Assembly: GCA_964650315.1 (NCBI GenBank)
Contig: CAZYQE010000007.1
Span: 1 to 56,851 of the forward strand
Direction of reading: 5' to 3'
Length of the DNA stretch: 56,851 nt
Source of the DNA: CAJMSU01 sp964650315
GTDB taxonomy: Bacteria > Bacillota_I > Bacilli_A > RF39 > UBA660
In this document: in pieces, positions 31,267 to 39,542 of the stretch
Position numbering within the stretch: the first letter of the stretch is position 1
Layout: the number at the start of each line of letters is the position of its first letter
The notes under the pieces: model-generated
The model's database searches: none
What the model saw: the letters and a program-made list of their open reading frames with translations, nothing else
What the model was told of the DNA's origin: nothing
Made by a program: the position numbers and the translations under genes

Positions 31267-31560
31267 TTAAATTCTTTTGCTTCTTAATGCAATTTGTTGA
31301 TCTATATTCTTTATAGTCTGTTCACATAAATGTTCAGTTATAGAGTTTACATTATCTAAATTTTTATATAAATTTTTTAATTTTGTATCAACCTCTTGAC
31401 CAAAATTACCAGATTTATAAAAACTGGATACTACTGCATCGTTTGTTAGCATATTATAAGCATCGTTATAAGAACTAATTATATTTCCAAATTCTGAGCG
31501 CAATCTTATAATTGATTCCCTTTCACCTTTTAGTGTTTCTACTGATAAAAATTCTTCCAT
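31267..31560 (-). CDS. Small helical protein, partner of the 111-residue gene (unrecognised)
   Basis: 97 residues, no signal peptide, one Cys, helical (LKGERESIIRLRSEFGNIIS, then VDTKLKNLYKNLDNVNSITE). It has no Trp but has the size and two-helix look of Esx-type proteins. It is the first gene of a two-gene unit with a GGAGG site. The promoter contains a 30-base TA tract between its -35-like and -10-like elements. Confidence 0.6.
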   Translation of the reverse strand: MEEFLSVETLKGERESIIRLRSEFGNIISSYNDAYNMLTNDAVVSSFYKSGNFGQEVDTKLKNLYKNLDNVNSITEHLCEQTIKNIDQQIALRSKRI

Positions 31561-31592
31561 TCTTCCACCTCCAATATTGTGATTATATTTTC

Positions 31593-31631
<39 letters not shown>

Positions 31632-31644
31632 GTTTTTAACAAAA

Positions 31645-31667
31645 GTTTACATTTAATTATTGTAAAC
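31645..31667. repeat. Inverted repeat upstream of the (TA)15 promoter
   Basis: GTTTACA (31645-31651) and TGTAAAC (31661-31667) with a 9-base centre, immediately upstream of the -35-like element on the minus strand. It could be an operator or a second hairpin behind the terminator. Confidence 0.5.
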
Positions 31668-31693
31668 AAAAAAACTGTTTAAAACAGTTTTTA
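31668..31693 (-). terminator. Terminator of the uvrA-to-zinc-ribbon unit, second copy of the repeated hairpin
   Basis: Same AAAACTGTTT / AAACAGTTTT hairpin as at 30867-30893, overlapping the stop of the zinc-ribbon gene and followed on the complement by a U run. Confidence 0.88.
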
Positions 31694-32422
31694 TTTTTCT
31701 TCACAATAATATGTATTATATGTTGTTTTATTTATTAGTTTTGCTTTTCTAGGATATATTTTCTTTGTTATATACATTTTATATATAGTGCTTGCTTTTG
31801 TTGTTCTTGCTCTTCCATATAAATACATTGTAGTAGGACGAAGTATAACTTCATTATAATATTTACCATCTGGTGTTGTTTCTTTTATTGTTTTATATGT
31901 GTATGTTCCATATACATAGTTTGTTGTTGGATTTTTATAATCTTTCCAAGAAAAGTTTTTGTTCTCATTAAAGTTAAGTGTTAATGTATAATCATTAGTA
32001 GTTGTATTAGTAGATACTTTACAATACCATTTACCTTCTGCTTTGTTACTACCAAATATTCCATCAAGAACTCCACTATTTATTGTAGTAGAAGCAAATA
32101 TAATAGTTGTCCATACAAACGCCATTACTACTGCAATAAATATTGCTACTGAGTTAGTAACTATACCAGCAACTTTTTTACCTTTTTTACCTGTTCCACA
32201 TATAGCAAATATTAAACCTAGTGCTGCTAATGGTAATATAAATATACTTAATATGAATGATAATATAATAGATATAATACCAATAACTAATCCTGCTATA
32301 ACAAAACCTTGTTTAGGTTTTTGTTCTTTTTTTGTAGTTTTTTTAATTTCTTTTTTACTACATTTAGGACAAGCCTTTTCTCCTTTTTTTAATTTTTCAC
32401 CACATTTTGGACAAAACTTCAT
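31691..32422 (-). CDS. Zinc-ribbon membrane protein (function unknown)
   Basis: 243 residues. An N-terminal zinc ribbon has Cys4, Cys7, Cys18 and Cys21 (FCPKCGEK...ACPKCSKK). A Lys-rich linker follows, then two or three hydrophobic segments between about 40 and 112 in DUF4190 style (FVIAGLVIGIISIILSFILS). The external domain is about 115 residues, Thr/Asn/Tyr-rich, and starts AEGKWYCKVSTNTTTNDYTL. Last gene of the uvrA-yvlD-lgt-yvcK-whiA unit. Role unknown. Confidence 0.8.
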   Translation of the reverse strand: MKFCPKCGEKLKKGEKACPKCSKKEIKKTTKKEQKPKQGFVIAGLVIGIISIILSFILSIFILPLAALGLIFAICGTGKKGKKVAGIVTNSVAIFIAVVMAFVWTTIIFASTTINSGVLDGIFGSNKAEGKWYCKVSTNTTTNDYTLTLNFNENKNFSWKDYKNPTTNYVYGTYTYKTIKETTPDGKYYNEVILRPTTMYLYGRARTTKASTIYKMYITKKIYPRKAKLINKTTYNTYYCEEK

Positions 32423-32436
32423 AACAATTCTCCTTT

Positions 32437-33357
32437 CTATTTAAATTTTGTTGCCAAATCTTTTATTTTTCTAAATCTGTGATTTAATCCAGATTTTGTT
32501 ATTTTATTACCTGTTTCTAAAGTAATGATTTCACTTAGTTCTTTTAAAGAACTCTCTGGATATTTTTTTCTGTATTCTAAAGCTTCTTTTGTTTTATCAT
32601 CTAACAAACTAACACCCATATTGTCTTCAATTATTTCAATATATTCTAATTGCTTTGTTGCTGTAGAAACAACTTTATCCATATTAGCTTGTTCACAATT
32701 ATTAAGTCTATTTGCTTGATTCATCTTATCTCTATATATTCTTATATTTTCAAAATACATTACTGCATTAGATGCATCTAATATTTTTAAATAATCACTT
32801 ATCTTTTCTGAATCTTTTAAATATAACATATATACTCTATCCCTAGTTAACATCTTTATATTTAAATCAAATAAATTAAGTAATTTTTGTACAAAAACTG
32901 CTTCTTTAGGTTTTTCTATATGTAATTCTAAGTGATATCTAGATGTTTTAGGATCATTTATACTACCACTAGCTAGAAATACTCCTCTTAAATATGCTTT
33001 TATTTCTTCTGTAGAATCTAACATATATTCTGGTGGAGTATCTAAGTAATTATTGTTATCATCATAAATACCTAAATCTTTCAGTATTAAATCCTTCTTA
33101 TCTTCTATAGTTAATAGATATAAATCTTTTTTACTAAAATTTAGATTAGTCTTTATCTCTTTCTTTACTTCTACTTCATATAAATCTTTAAAAACATTTA
33201 TTGCTTTATTAGCAATGTTTATATTTTCAGTAGTTAGTGTTATATTATCTCCAATATGAGCATTATTTCTTACGAACCCAGATAATTGTGCAATAGATTC
33301 TGATTTTGCTAGTATTTTTTTTATTATTTCTTCTTTTACTTTAGTAGTATATGACAT
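32437..33357 (-). CDS. whiA: WhiA family DNA-binding protein
   Basis: 306 residues. The N-terminal and central part is the degenerate LAGLIDADG-like fold (YLRGVFLASGSINDPKTSRY, followed by HLELHI), and the C-terminal HTH ends SGLNHRFRKIKDLATK. WhiA affects cell division and chromosome segregation in Firmicutes and sporulation in actinobacteria. It lies right after yvcK as in Bacillus (yvcK-yvcL). Confidence 0.96.
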   Translation of the reverse strand: MSYTTKVKEEIIKKILAKSESIAQLSGFVRNNAHIGDNITLTTENINIANKAINVFKDLYEVEVKKEIKTNLNFSKKDLYLLTIEDKKDLILKDLGIYDDNNNYLDTPPEYMLDSTEEIKAYLRGVFLASGSINDPKTSRYHLELHIEKPKEAVFVQKLLNLFDLNIKMLTRDRVYMLYLKDSEKISDYLKILDASNAVMYFENIRIYRDKMNQANRLNNCEQANMDKVVSTATKQLEYIEIIEDNMGVSLLDDKTKEALEYRKKYPESSLKELSEIITLETGNKITKSGLNHRFRKIKDLATKFK

Positions 33358-33358
33358 A

Positions 33359-34312
33359 TTATTTCCTCAATATATAATCGATTATTAATGATCCTAATTT
33401 TATACTGTTATGTCTTAAAGTATTATCTTCTATTACCATTAAATCTTCTTCTATTAAATCTACATCTAATTTTTTTAATTCTTCATAATCTATTTTTACT
33501 GGATCTTTTTGTTCTTCAGTTTCATATTTTTTAGCTATTTTCTTCTTTATATGTGTGTTACTAGCAATTACAGCATTTATAGTTCTTTTATCTAAGTAAT
33601 TATTTAATAATTTTATATGATCACTTACTTTATAATTATCTGTTTCTCCTGGTTGTGTCATAGCATTACATAAGTACATTATAGGGGCATTAGTTTCATT
33701 TAATGCTTCTTTTACTTGTTTGCAAATAATATTTGGGAGAATACTAGTATATAGGCTTCCCATACTAAATATTACTAAATCTGCTTCTTTTATGGCATCT
33801 ATTACTTCTTTTAATACTTTTGGTTCTTTTTTATAATATATTTTATCAAAGTGATGATGTGCTTTAGTTATTTGTTCTTCTCCTTCTATTATATTACCTT
33901 CTTTATCTTTACCCATTAATGTTAAAGATGAATCTTCTGATATTGGTAATACTTTATGTTTAACATCTAAAATTTTACTTAAACAAGCAATTGATTCTTT
34001 TAGAGAACCTGTTATATCTAACATAGATGTTAATATTAAGTTCCCAACTGCATGTCCATCTAAATCACTAGAAGTCTTAAAACGATATTCCATCATTTTT
34101 TTAATTGGTTCATCTATGCCTGATAATGATGTAATTACTCTTCTAATATCTCCAACAGCAGGAGTTTTAAACTCTTTTCTTAGTTTTCCAGTAGATTTAC
34201 CATTATCAGAAACAGTAATTACAGCAGTAATGTCTACAGGAAATTCTTTTAATCCTTTTAATAAATAAGAAAGTCCTGTACCTCCACCTAAAACTACTAT
34301 TTTCTTATGCAT
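33359..34312 (-). CDS. yvcK: YvcK/CofD-like protein (gluconeogenesis and cell-shape factor)
   Basis: 317 residues. It begins MHKKIVVLGGGTGLSYLLKG and contains VSDNGKSTGKLRKEFKTPAVGDIRR and FSMGSLYTSILPNI, all strong family blocks. YvcK binds UDP-sugars and is needed for normal wall synthesis on gluconeogenic carbon in Bacillus. The neighbour rapZ (yvcJ), usually just upstream, is missing; lgt is there instead. Confidence 0.96.
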   Translation of the reverse strand: MHKKIVVLGGGTGLSYLLKGLKEFPVDITAVITVSDNGKSTGKLRKEFKTPAVGDIRRVITSLSGIDEPIKKMMEYRFKTSSDLDGHAVGNLILTSMLDITGSLKESIACLSKILDVKHKVLPISEDSSLTLMGKDKEGNIIEGEEQITKAHHHFDKIYYKKEPKVLKEVIDAIKEADLVIFSMGSLYTSILPNIICKQVKEALNETNAPIMYLCNAMTQPGETDNYKVSDHIKLLNNYLDKRTINAVIASNTHIKKKIAKKYETEEQKDPVKIDYEELKKLDVDLIEEDLMVIEDNTLRHNSIKLGSLIIDYILRK

Positions 34313-34323
34313 TCTATCACTTC

Positions 34324-35097
34324 CTATTTTTTATGTTTCTTTTTCTTTTTATTCTTAATAAGAAATAATCCTACTATAACAAATATTAATGATACTATTT
34401 GTGCTACTTTAATAGGTCCAATCATTAAAGAATCACTTCTCATACTTTCTATTAAGAATCTAATGCATCCATACCAAATCAAATAAAATCCAGTAAAGAA
34501 ACCTGTATGCATTTTATGTTTTTTCCTAATTATTATCATTATAATGAATCCTAGTAAACATAGAATGGATTCATATAAGAATGTTGGTTCTCTATATTCT
34601 CCACCTATATACATACCCTCTATAATAAAATTAGGTAATCTTAAGGCTTTTAGATGGCCTATAGTAGTAATACTTCCATAAGCTTCTTGATTAAAGAAAT
34701 TACCCCATCTACCTATAGCTTGAGCAATTATAAGACCTACTACTATTATATCTAACATCTTTAATAACTCTATTTTTTCTTTTTTACAACTTATATAAGT
34801 TACTATTAATCCAGCAATTAATCCTCCATGAATAGCAAGACCACCATTCCATATAGCAAATACTTCTTCTATATTGTTTATATAATATGGGAAATTAAAA
34901 ATAACATAATATAGTCTTGCTCCTAATATTCCAAATAAAATTACTTTAAATGTTAAATTTATTAGAAAATCTTCACTAATTTTTTGTCTTTTAGCTTCCT
35001 TACTAATTAAAAATATTGCTACTAAAATACCTATAAATATTAATATTGAATACCAATATACAGTTATAGGTCCAGCAGAAAGTGCTACTCTATCCAT
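34324..35097 (-). CDS. lgt: Prolipoprotein diacylglyceryl transferase
   Basis: Adds diacylglycerol to the lipobox Cys of prelipoproteins. 257 residues with seven hydrophobic segments. Family signatures are GGLAIHGGLIAG, GRWGNFFNQEAYG and the C-terminal YGCIRFLIESMR. It overlaps the upstream YvlD-like gene by 8 bases and precedes yvcK; hprK, its usual neighbour, is missing. Confidence 0.96.
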   Translation of the reverse strand: MDRVALSAGPITVYWYSILIFIGILVAIFLISKEAKRQKISEDFLINLTFKVILFGILGARLYYVIFNFPYYINNIEEVFAIWNGGLAIHGGLIAGLIVTYISCKKEKIELLKMLDIIVVGLIIAQAIGRWGNFFNQEAYGSITTIGHLKALRLPNFIIEGMYIGGEYREPTFLYESILCLLGFIIMIIIRKKHKMHTGFFTGFYLIWYGCIRFLIESMRSDSLMIGPIKVAQIVSLIFVIVGLFLIKNKKKKKHKK

Positions 35098-35515
35098 TCT
35101 TCTTTACCTTCTTTATAATTTTATTCATAATACTTTCCATTATTAAATTACATATAGATAATAATATTACTACAAATATTAATATATAAATATTATGTAG
35201 TTGGAAATGCTCTCCTAATAATATATCAGCTATTTTTAATATAAATAAGTTTATAAAAGGATAAAATAATCCTAAAGTTAATCCGGTTAATGGTATTGTT
35301 AAGCTTACTAATATTGGTTTTATTGTTATATTTAATATATATACTATTAATACTATTAAAGCTGAATATAGTATTAAATGATCAGGATCTATATAGATAC
35401 TTTTGAAAAAACTAGTTACAAAGATAAATACTGCAATATATCCTATCATATATAAAGCCCATTCTATTAATTTTATTAGTCTATCTTTATTTTTGTCACT
35501 CATTACTTTTTTCAC
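35090..35515 (-). CDS. YvlD-like four-helix membrane protein (phage holin family 4)
   Basis: 141 residues with four hydrophobic segments: YMIGYIAVFIFVTSFF, LYSALIVLIVYILNI, the block PLTGLTLGLFYPFINLFI, and IYILIFVVILLSICNLI. The pattern NxTIKPILxxLTIPLTxLTLGLFxxxIN is that of the YvlD family. The GTG at 35515 follows GAGGTGATA with good spacing and is preferred to the ATG at 35503. The gene lies 10 bases after uvrA, matching the yvlD position in Bacillus. Role not known. Confidence 0.85.
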   Translation of the reverse strand: MKKVMSDKNKDRLIKLIEWALYMIGYIAVFIFVTSFFKSIYIDPDHLILYSALIVLIVYILNITIKPILVSLTIPLTGLTLGLFYPFINLFILKIADILLGEHFQLHNIYILIFVVILLSICNLIMESIMNKIIKKVKKNG

Positions 35516-35525
35516 TATATCACCT

Positions 35526-38336
35526 CTAAAGAATTTCTTTTAAGAACTGCCCTGTATATGATTCTTTTACTTTAGAGACTTCTTCTGGAGTACCTGTTGC
35601 TACTATTCGTCCTCCATCGTCTCCGCCTTCAGGTCCTAAATCTATTATATGGTCTGCAACTTTAATAACATCTAGGTTATGTTCTATTACTATTACTGTA
35701 TCTTTATTATCTACTATTTTTTGTAAAATTGCAAGTAAACGCTTGATGTCATCAGTATGTAATCCTGTAGTAGGTTCATCTAGTATAAATAAAGTTTTTC
35801 CAGTAGCTTTTTTCTGTAATTCTTTAGCTAGTTTTACTCTTTCTGCTTCTCCTCCAGAAAGTGTAGGTGCACTTTGTCCTAGTTTAATATAACCTAATCC
35901 TACATCTTCTAATACTTGTAGTTTTTTCTTTATTTTAGGTACGTTTTCAAAGAATTTAAGAGCTTCAGTTACTCTCATATTTAAAACATCTGCAATATTC
36001 TTACCTTTATATTTTATGTTTAGAGTTTCTCTATTATATCTAGTACCATGACATACTTCACAAGGCACGTAAACATCTGGTAAGAAATGCATTTCTATTT
36101 TCTTAACTCCATCTCCTCTACAAGCTTCACAACGTCCACCTTTAACATTAAATGAGAATCTATTCTTTTCAAATCCATACATTTTAGCTTCCTTAGTAGT
36201 TGTGAATAGCGCTCTTATATCATCAAATACACTAGTATAAGTAGCTGGATTACTTCTAGGAGTTCTACCTATTGGATTTTGTGATATAGCAACTAATTTA
36301 TCTATATTATTAAGTCCTAATATTTTCTTATGTTTACCAGCTTTTTCTCTAGATTTATATAACTCACTAGATACTTTTTTAGATAAAACTTCATTTATTA
36401 AACTACTTTTACCACTACCAGATACTCCTGTTACACAGATAAATTTACCTAATGGAATATCTATATCTAGATCTTTTAAGTTGTTTTCACTTGCCCCTTT
36501 AATCTTTAAGAACTTACCATTACCTTTTCTTCTAGTCTTTGGAACATCTATTTTTTTCTTACCACTTAAATATTCTCCAGTAATACTGTTTTTATTTTTC
36601 ATTACTTCTTTAGGAGTACCAACCGCTACTACTTCACCACCAGCATCTCCTGCTCCTGGACCTATATCTATTAAATAATCACTTTGTAACATAGTATCAG
36701 TATCATGTTCTACTACTACTAAAGTATTACCTAAATCTCTCATATCTAACATAGATTTGATTAATCTATCATTATCTCTTTGATGAAGACCAATACTAGG
36801 TTCATCTAGTACATATAATACTCCAGTTAATCTAGAACCTATTTGAGTAGCAAGTCTAATACGTTGAGCTTCTCCTCCAGATAAAGTACCAGCACTTCTA
36901 CTAAGAGTTAAATATTCTAATCCAACATTGGCAAGAAAATCTAATCTATCATTAATTTCTTTAATTAAAAGACCTGCAATTTCTTTTTGTTCTTTAGTTA
37001 ATTTTAATTCTTTAAAAAACTTAATTATCTTTTTAATACTCATATCGCATACTTCATGAATATTCTTTTTACCGACTTTAACTTGTAATACATCATTAGA
37101 AAGTCTTGCGCCATTACAAGTATCACAAGTATGTTCTACCATGTAGTTTTCTAACCAATCTCTTATCCAATTAGATGTAGTATTCATATATCTTCTTTCT
37201 AATCTAGTAATAATTCCTTCATAGAAATCCATCTTATCTCTTTTTATTCCACCCTTAGTAGAATATTTTATTCTAATTGCCTCATCACTACCATATAAAA
37301 TAATGTTTTGATGTTTCTTAGAAATTTTATTCCATGGTTTATTCATATCTATTTTATAATGCTTACATAAACATTCTAATTCCATGAATTCTATAGCTTC
37401 TGGATCATCTGTTAAAGTTTTAATTACTCCTTCATTTAAACTTTTAGTTTTATCTGGAAGTATTAAATCTTCATCTATTTGTAGTTTTACACCTAACCCC
37501 TTACAATCAGGGCATGCACCATATGGAGCATTAAAACTAAATAGTCTTGGTTCAAGTTCTGGTAATGAGAATTCACAATAAGGACATGCAAAAGATTCTG
37601 ACATTACTATCTCTTTATTTTTATCTAGTATATTAATAACTACTTTACCATGAGAAAGTCTTGTAGCTGATTCAATTGCTTCAAAAAGACGAGATCTAAT
37701 ATCAGATTTAATTACTAATCTATCTATAATTACATCTATTTTATGTTTTTTATTCTTATCTAAAGATATTTCTTCACTTAAATCAACGTTTTCTCCATCA
37801 ATTCTAGCTCTTATATATCCTTCTTTTCTTAAATTATCTATTAAATCTTTATGAGTACCTTTTTCTCCATGTACTACTGGAGACATTATAATTAATTTAG
37901 TTTTATCTTCATATTCTAATATTTTATTAGTCATTTCTTCTACACTTTGAGAAGTAATTGGGATATTATGATTAGGACAATATGGAGTACCAATACGTGC
38001 GAATAATAATCTTAAATAATCATATATTTCTGTTACTGTACCAACAGTAGATCTTGGATTGTTATGAGTAGTTTTTTGATCTATAGATATGGCAGGTGAT
38101 AAACCTTCAATAGAATCTACATCAGGCTTTTCTGATCCACCTAAAAATTGTCTAGCATAAGCAGACAAACTTTCTACGTATCTTCTTTGTCCTTCAGCAT
38201 ATATAGTATCGAACGCTAAAGAAGATTTTCCACTACCAGATAACCCTGTCATAACAACAAGTTTATTCTTTGGAATCTCTATATCAATATTCTTTAAATT
38301 ATTCTCTCTTGCACCTTTAACTACTATCTTATCCAT
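35526..38336 (-). CDS. uvrA: Excinuclease ABC subunit A
   Basis: DNA damage recognition ATPase of nucleotide excision repair. 936 residues from the ATG at 38334-38336 (CAGGTGAG ribosome site), beginning MDKIVVKGARENNLKNIDIE. It has two ABC modules (GLSGSGKSSLAF and GVSGSGKSSLIN) and signatures LSGGEAQRIRLA and LSGGEAERVKLA. Zinc modules CPYC...CPDC and CEAC...CEVC are present. Here uvrA heads its own operon and is separated from uvrB by two unknown genes. Confidence 0.97.
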   Translation of the reverse strand: MDKIVVKGARENNLKNIDIEIPKNKLVVMTGLSGSGKSSLAFDTIYAEGQRRYVESLSAYARQFLGGSEKPDVDSIEGLSPAISIDQKTTHNNPRSTVGTVTEIYDYLRLLFARIGTPYCPNHNIPITSQSVEEMTNKILEYEDKTKLIIMSPVVHGEKGTHKDLIDNLRKEGYIRARIDGENVDLSEEISLDKNKKHKIDVIIDRLVIKSDIRSRLFEAIESATRLSHGKVVINILDKNKEIVMSESFACPYCEFSLPELEPRLFSFNAPYGACPDCKGLGVKLQIDEDLILPDKTKSLNEGVIKTLTDDPEAIEFMELECLCKHYKIDMNKPWNKISKKHQNIILYGSDEAIRIKYSTKGGIKRDKMDFYEGIITRLERRYMNTTSNWIRDWLENYMVEHTCDTCNGARLSNDVLQVKVGKKNIHEVCDMSIKKIIKFFKELKLTKEQKEIAGLLIKEINDRLDFLANVGLEYLTLSRSAGTLSGGEAQRIRLATQIGSRLTGVLYVLDEPSIGLHQRDNDRLIKSMLDMRDLGNTLVVVEHDTDTMLQSDYLIDIGPGAGDAGGEVVAVGTPKEVMKNKNSITGEYLSGKKKIDVPKTRRKGNGKFLKIKGASENNLKDLDIDIPLGKFICVTGVSGSGKSSLINEVLSKKVSSELYKSREKAGKHKKILGLNNIDKLVAISQNPIGRTPRSNPATYTSVFDDIRALFTTTKEAKMYGFEKNRFSFNVKGGRCEACRGDGVKKIEMHFLPDVYVPCEVCHGTRYNRETLNIKYKGKNIADVLNMRVTEALKFFENVPKIKKKLQVLEDVGLGYIKLGQSAPTLSGGEAERVKLAKELQKKATGKTLFILDEPTTGLHTDDIKRLLAILQKIVDNKDTVIVIEHNLDVIKVADHIIDLGPEGGDDGGRIVATGTPEEVSKVKESYTGQFLKEIL

Positions 38337-38354
38337 AATTCTCACCTGGTCGTT

Positions 38355-38363
38355 ATTATACCA
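38355..38363 (-). promoter_or_regulatory. Extended -10 promoter of the uvrA operon
   Basis: TGGTATAAT on the complement, about 19 bases before the uvrA start. No LexA box is visible here. Confidence 0.6.
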
Positions 38364-38393
38364 CAAAATAAACTTATTATAAATAATTTAAGA

Positions 38394-38421
38394 AAAAAAA
38401 TAACGGTATTTAAATACCGTT
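38394..38421 (-). terminator. Terminator of the 109-residue acidic gene
   Basis: Perfect 20-base palindrome AACGGTATTT/AAATACCGTT at 38402-38421 overlapping the stop codon, followed by eight U on the complement. Confidence 0.9.
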
Positions 38422-38739
38422 GTTTTTTCCACTATAACTATCTTCATCATCTTTGTCATTCATGTCGTCGTCTCCACCAGGAACTTCAGAAATCATTTCA
38501 TCTAAACCATCATTAATAGTTCCCATACTATCAGGATTTTCAGCCATTATATCTGCTCCAGTTTCTGCTGTAATTTCTTCATAAGCTGCATCTGCTCCTA
38601 AATTGTACCCTACCTCAAGTTCTTGTTGTGCATCCTTTCCATATTCTTGACCTATTTGTTTAGCATATTCTTTAAATTCTGCTTCACTTAATTCTGTGGA
38701 TTTTCTTTTTCCAAGTTCTAAAAAATTAATATCTTCCAT
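38410..38739 (-). CDS. Small acidic protein, unknown
   Basis: 109 residues, not recognised. A helical N-terminal half (AEFKEYAKQIGQEYGKDAQQ) is followed by a strongly acidic, probably disordered tail (GGDDDMNDKDDEDSYSG). No membrane segment. It has its own extended -10 promoter and terminator, so it is a monocistronic gene. Confidence 0.75.
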   Translation of the reverse strand: MEDINFLELGKRKSTELSEAEFKEYAKQIGQEYGKDAQQELEVGYNLGADAAYEEITAETGADIMAENPDSMGTINDGLDEMISEVPGGDDDMNDKDDEDSYSGKNNGI

Positions 38740-38759
38740 AATAACCTCCTATTAATGTA

Positions 38760-38768
38760 ATTATATCA
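38760..38768 (-). promoter_or_regulatory. Extended -10 promoter of the acidic protein gene
   Basis: TGATATAAT on the complement, about 20 bases before the ATG. Confidence 0.6.
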
Positions 38769-38804
38769 AAAATATATGTAGTTGTATATGTTTTTAATAT
38801 ATAA

Positions 38805-38836
38805 TAAAAGATTGGTGTAAAGTACCAATCTTTTAA
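38805..38836 (-). terminator. Terminator of the DUF4190-like gene
   Basis: Stem AAAAGATTGGT (38807-38817) with ACCAATCTTTT (38824-38834), 6-base loop, downstream of the stop at 38850 on the complement. Confidence 0.8.
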
Positions 38837-38849
38837 ATAGGAATAATTT

Positions 38850-39449
38850 TTAGTATACAGAAGCTTTTGCTATTTTGAACTTGGCAGTTTTCATTGCTTC
38901 TAATTTTTCATCTTCTATATATTCGAAAATTTTGTCTGTTGTTGTTTGCCCTGGTCCTAAATTGTTGATTAAAACATATCCTTCTTCTATTCTTTTACCT
39001 GTACTATCTATAGCTTCAACTTGAATATTATAAGATTTTGTACTATCAGTAGTATTTTTAACTGTTACTACTAATTGAGTATCAGTTAATCCATATTCAT
39101 CTTTTGTTATTTCAAGATTTCCTAAAGTTACTTCTACATCATTTTTTAATACTTCTTCTGTTGCATTTCCTTTTACTTTGTCTAATTCTTTTGAAGCATC
39201 TTTTGCAACTTCAACTGTTGCCACATTTATAACTATTGCAATTATAAAAGCTAATGAAGCTAGTATAATCGCAGTAATAGGAAAACCATTTTTTGTGTTT
39301 TTATTTACTACTGAGATTATTCCAAATATTAGTGCTAAAATCCCTGTTATAAATGAAATGAAGTTAACTACAGGTATAAAACTAAGTAATATAGCAACTA
39401 TTCCTAATACAAGCGCTGCAATTGATAATCCTGTATTTCTCTTTTCCAT
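38850..39449 (-). CDS. DUF4190-like membrane protein with external beta domain
   Basis: 199 residues. Two hydrophobic hairpins at the N-terminus (LSIAALVLGIVAILLSFIP, FISFITGILALIFGIISVV) with a third segment ITAIILASLAFIIAIVINVA. The external domain of about 110 residues reads as a beta sandwich (VTLGNLEITKDEYGLTDTQL, followed by VVTVKNTTDSTKSYNIQVEA), like FxLYD/DUF5067-type domains. The N-terminal part is similar in style to the zinc-ribbon protein at 31691. An inverted repeat AATCTATA...TATAGATT lies in its 5' region near 39463-39496. Function unknown. Confidence 0.8.
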   Translation of the reverse strand: MEKRNTGLSIAALVLGIVAILLSFIPVVNFISFITGILALIFGIISVVNKNTKNGFPITAIILASLAFIIAIVINVATVEVAKDASKELDKVKGNATEEVLKNDVEVTLGNLEITKDEYGLTDTQLVVTVKNTTDSTKSYNIQVEAIDSTGKRIEEGYVLINNLGPGQTTTDKIFEYIEDEKLEAMKTAKFKIAKASVY

Positions 39450-39542
39450 AATTACTCCTTTCTAATCTATATAGTCTCATTTTTCCCATATAGATTAATC
39501 TACCTATATTATAATTTGGTTTTTCTAAAAATACAATATTTT

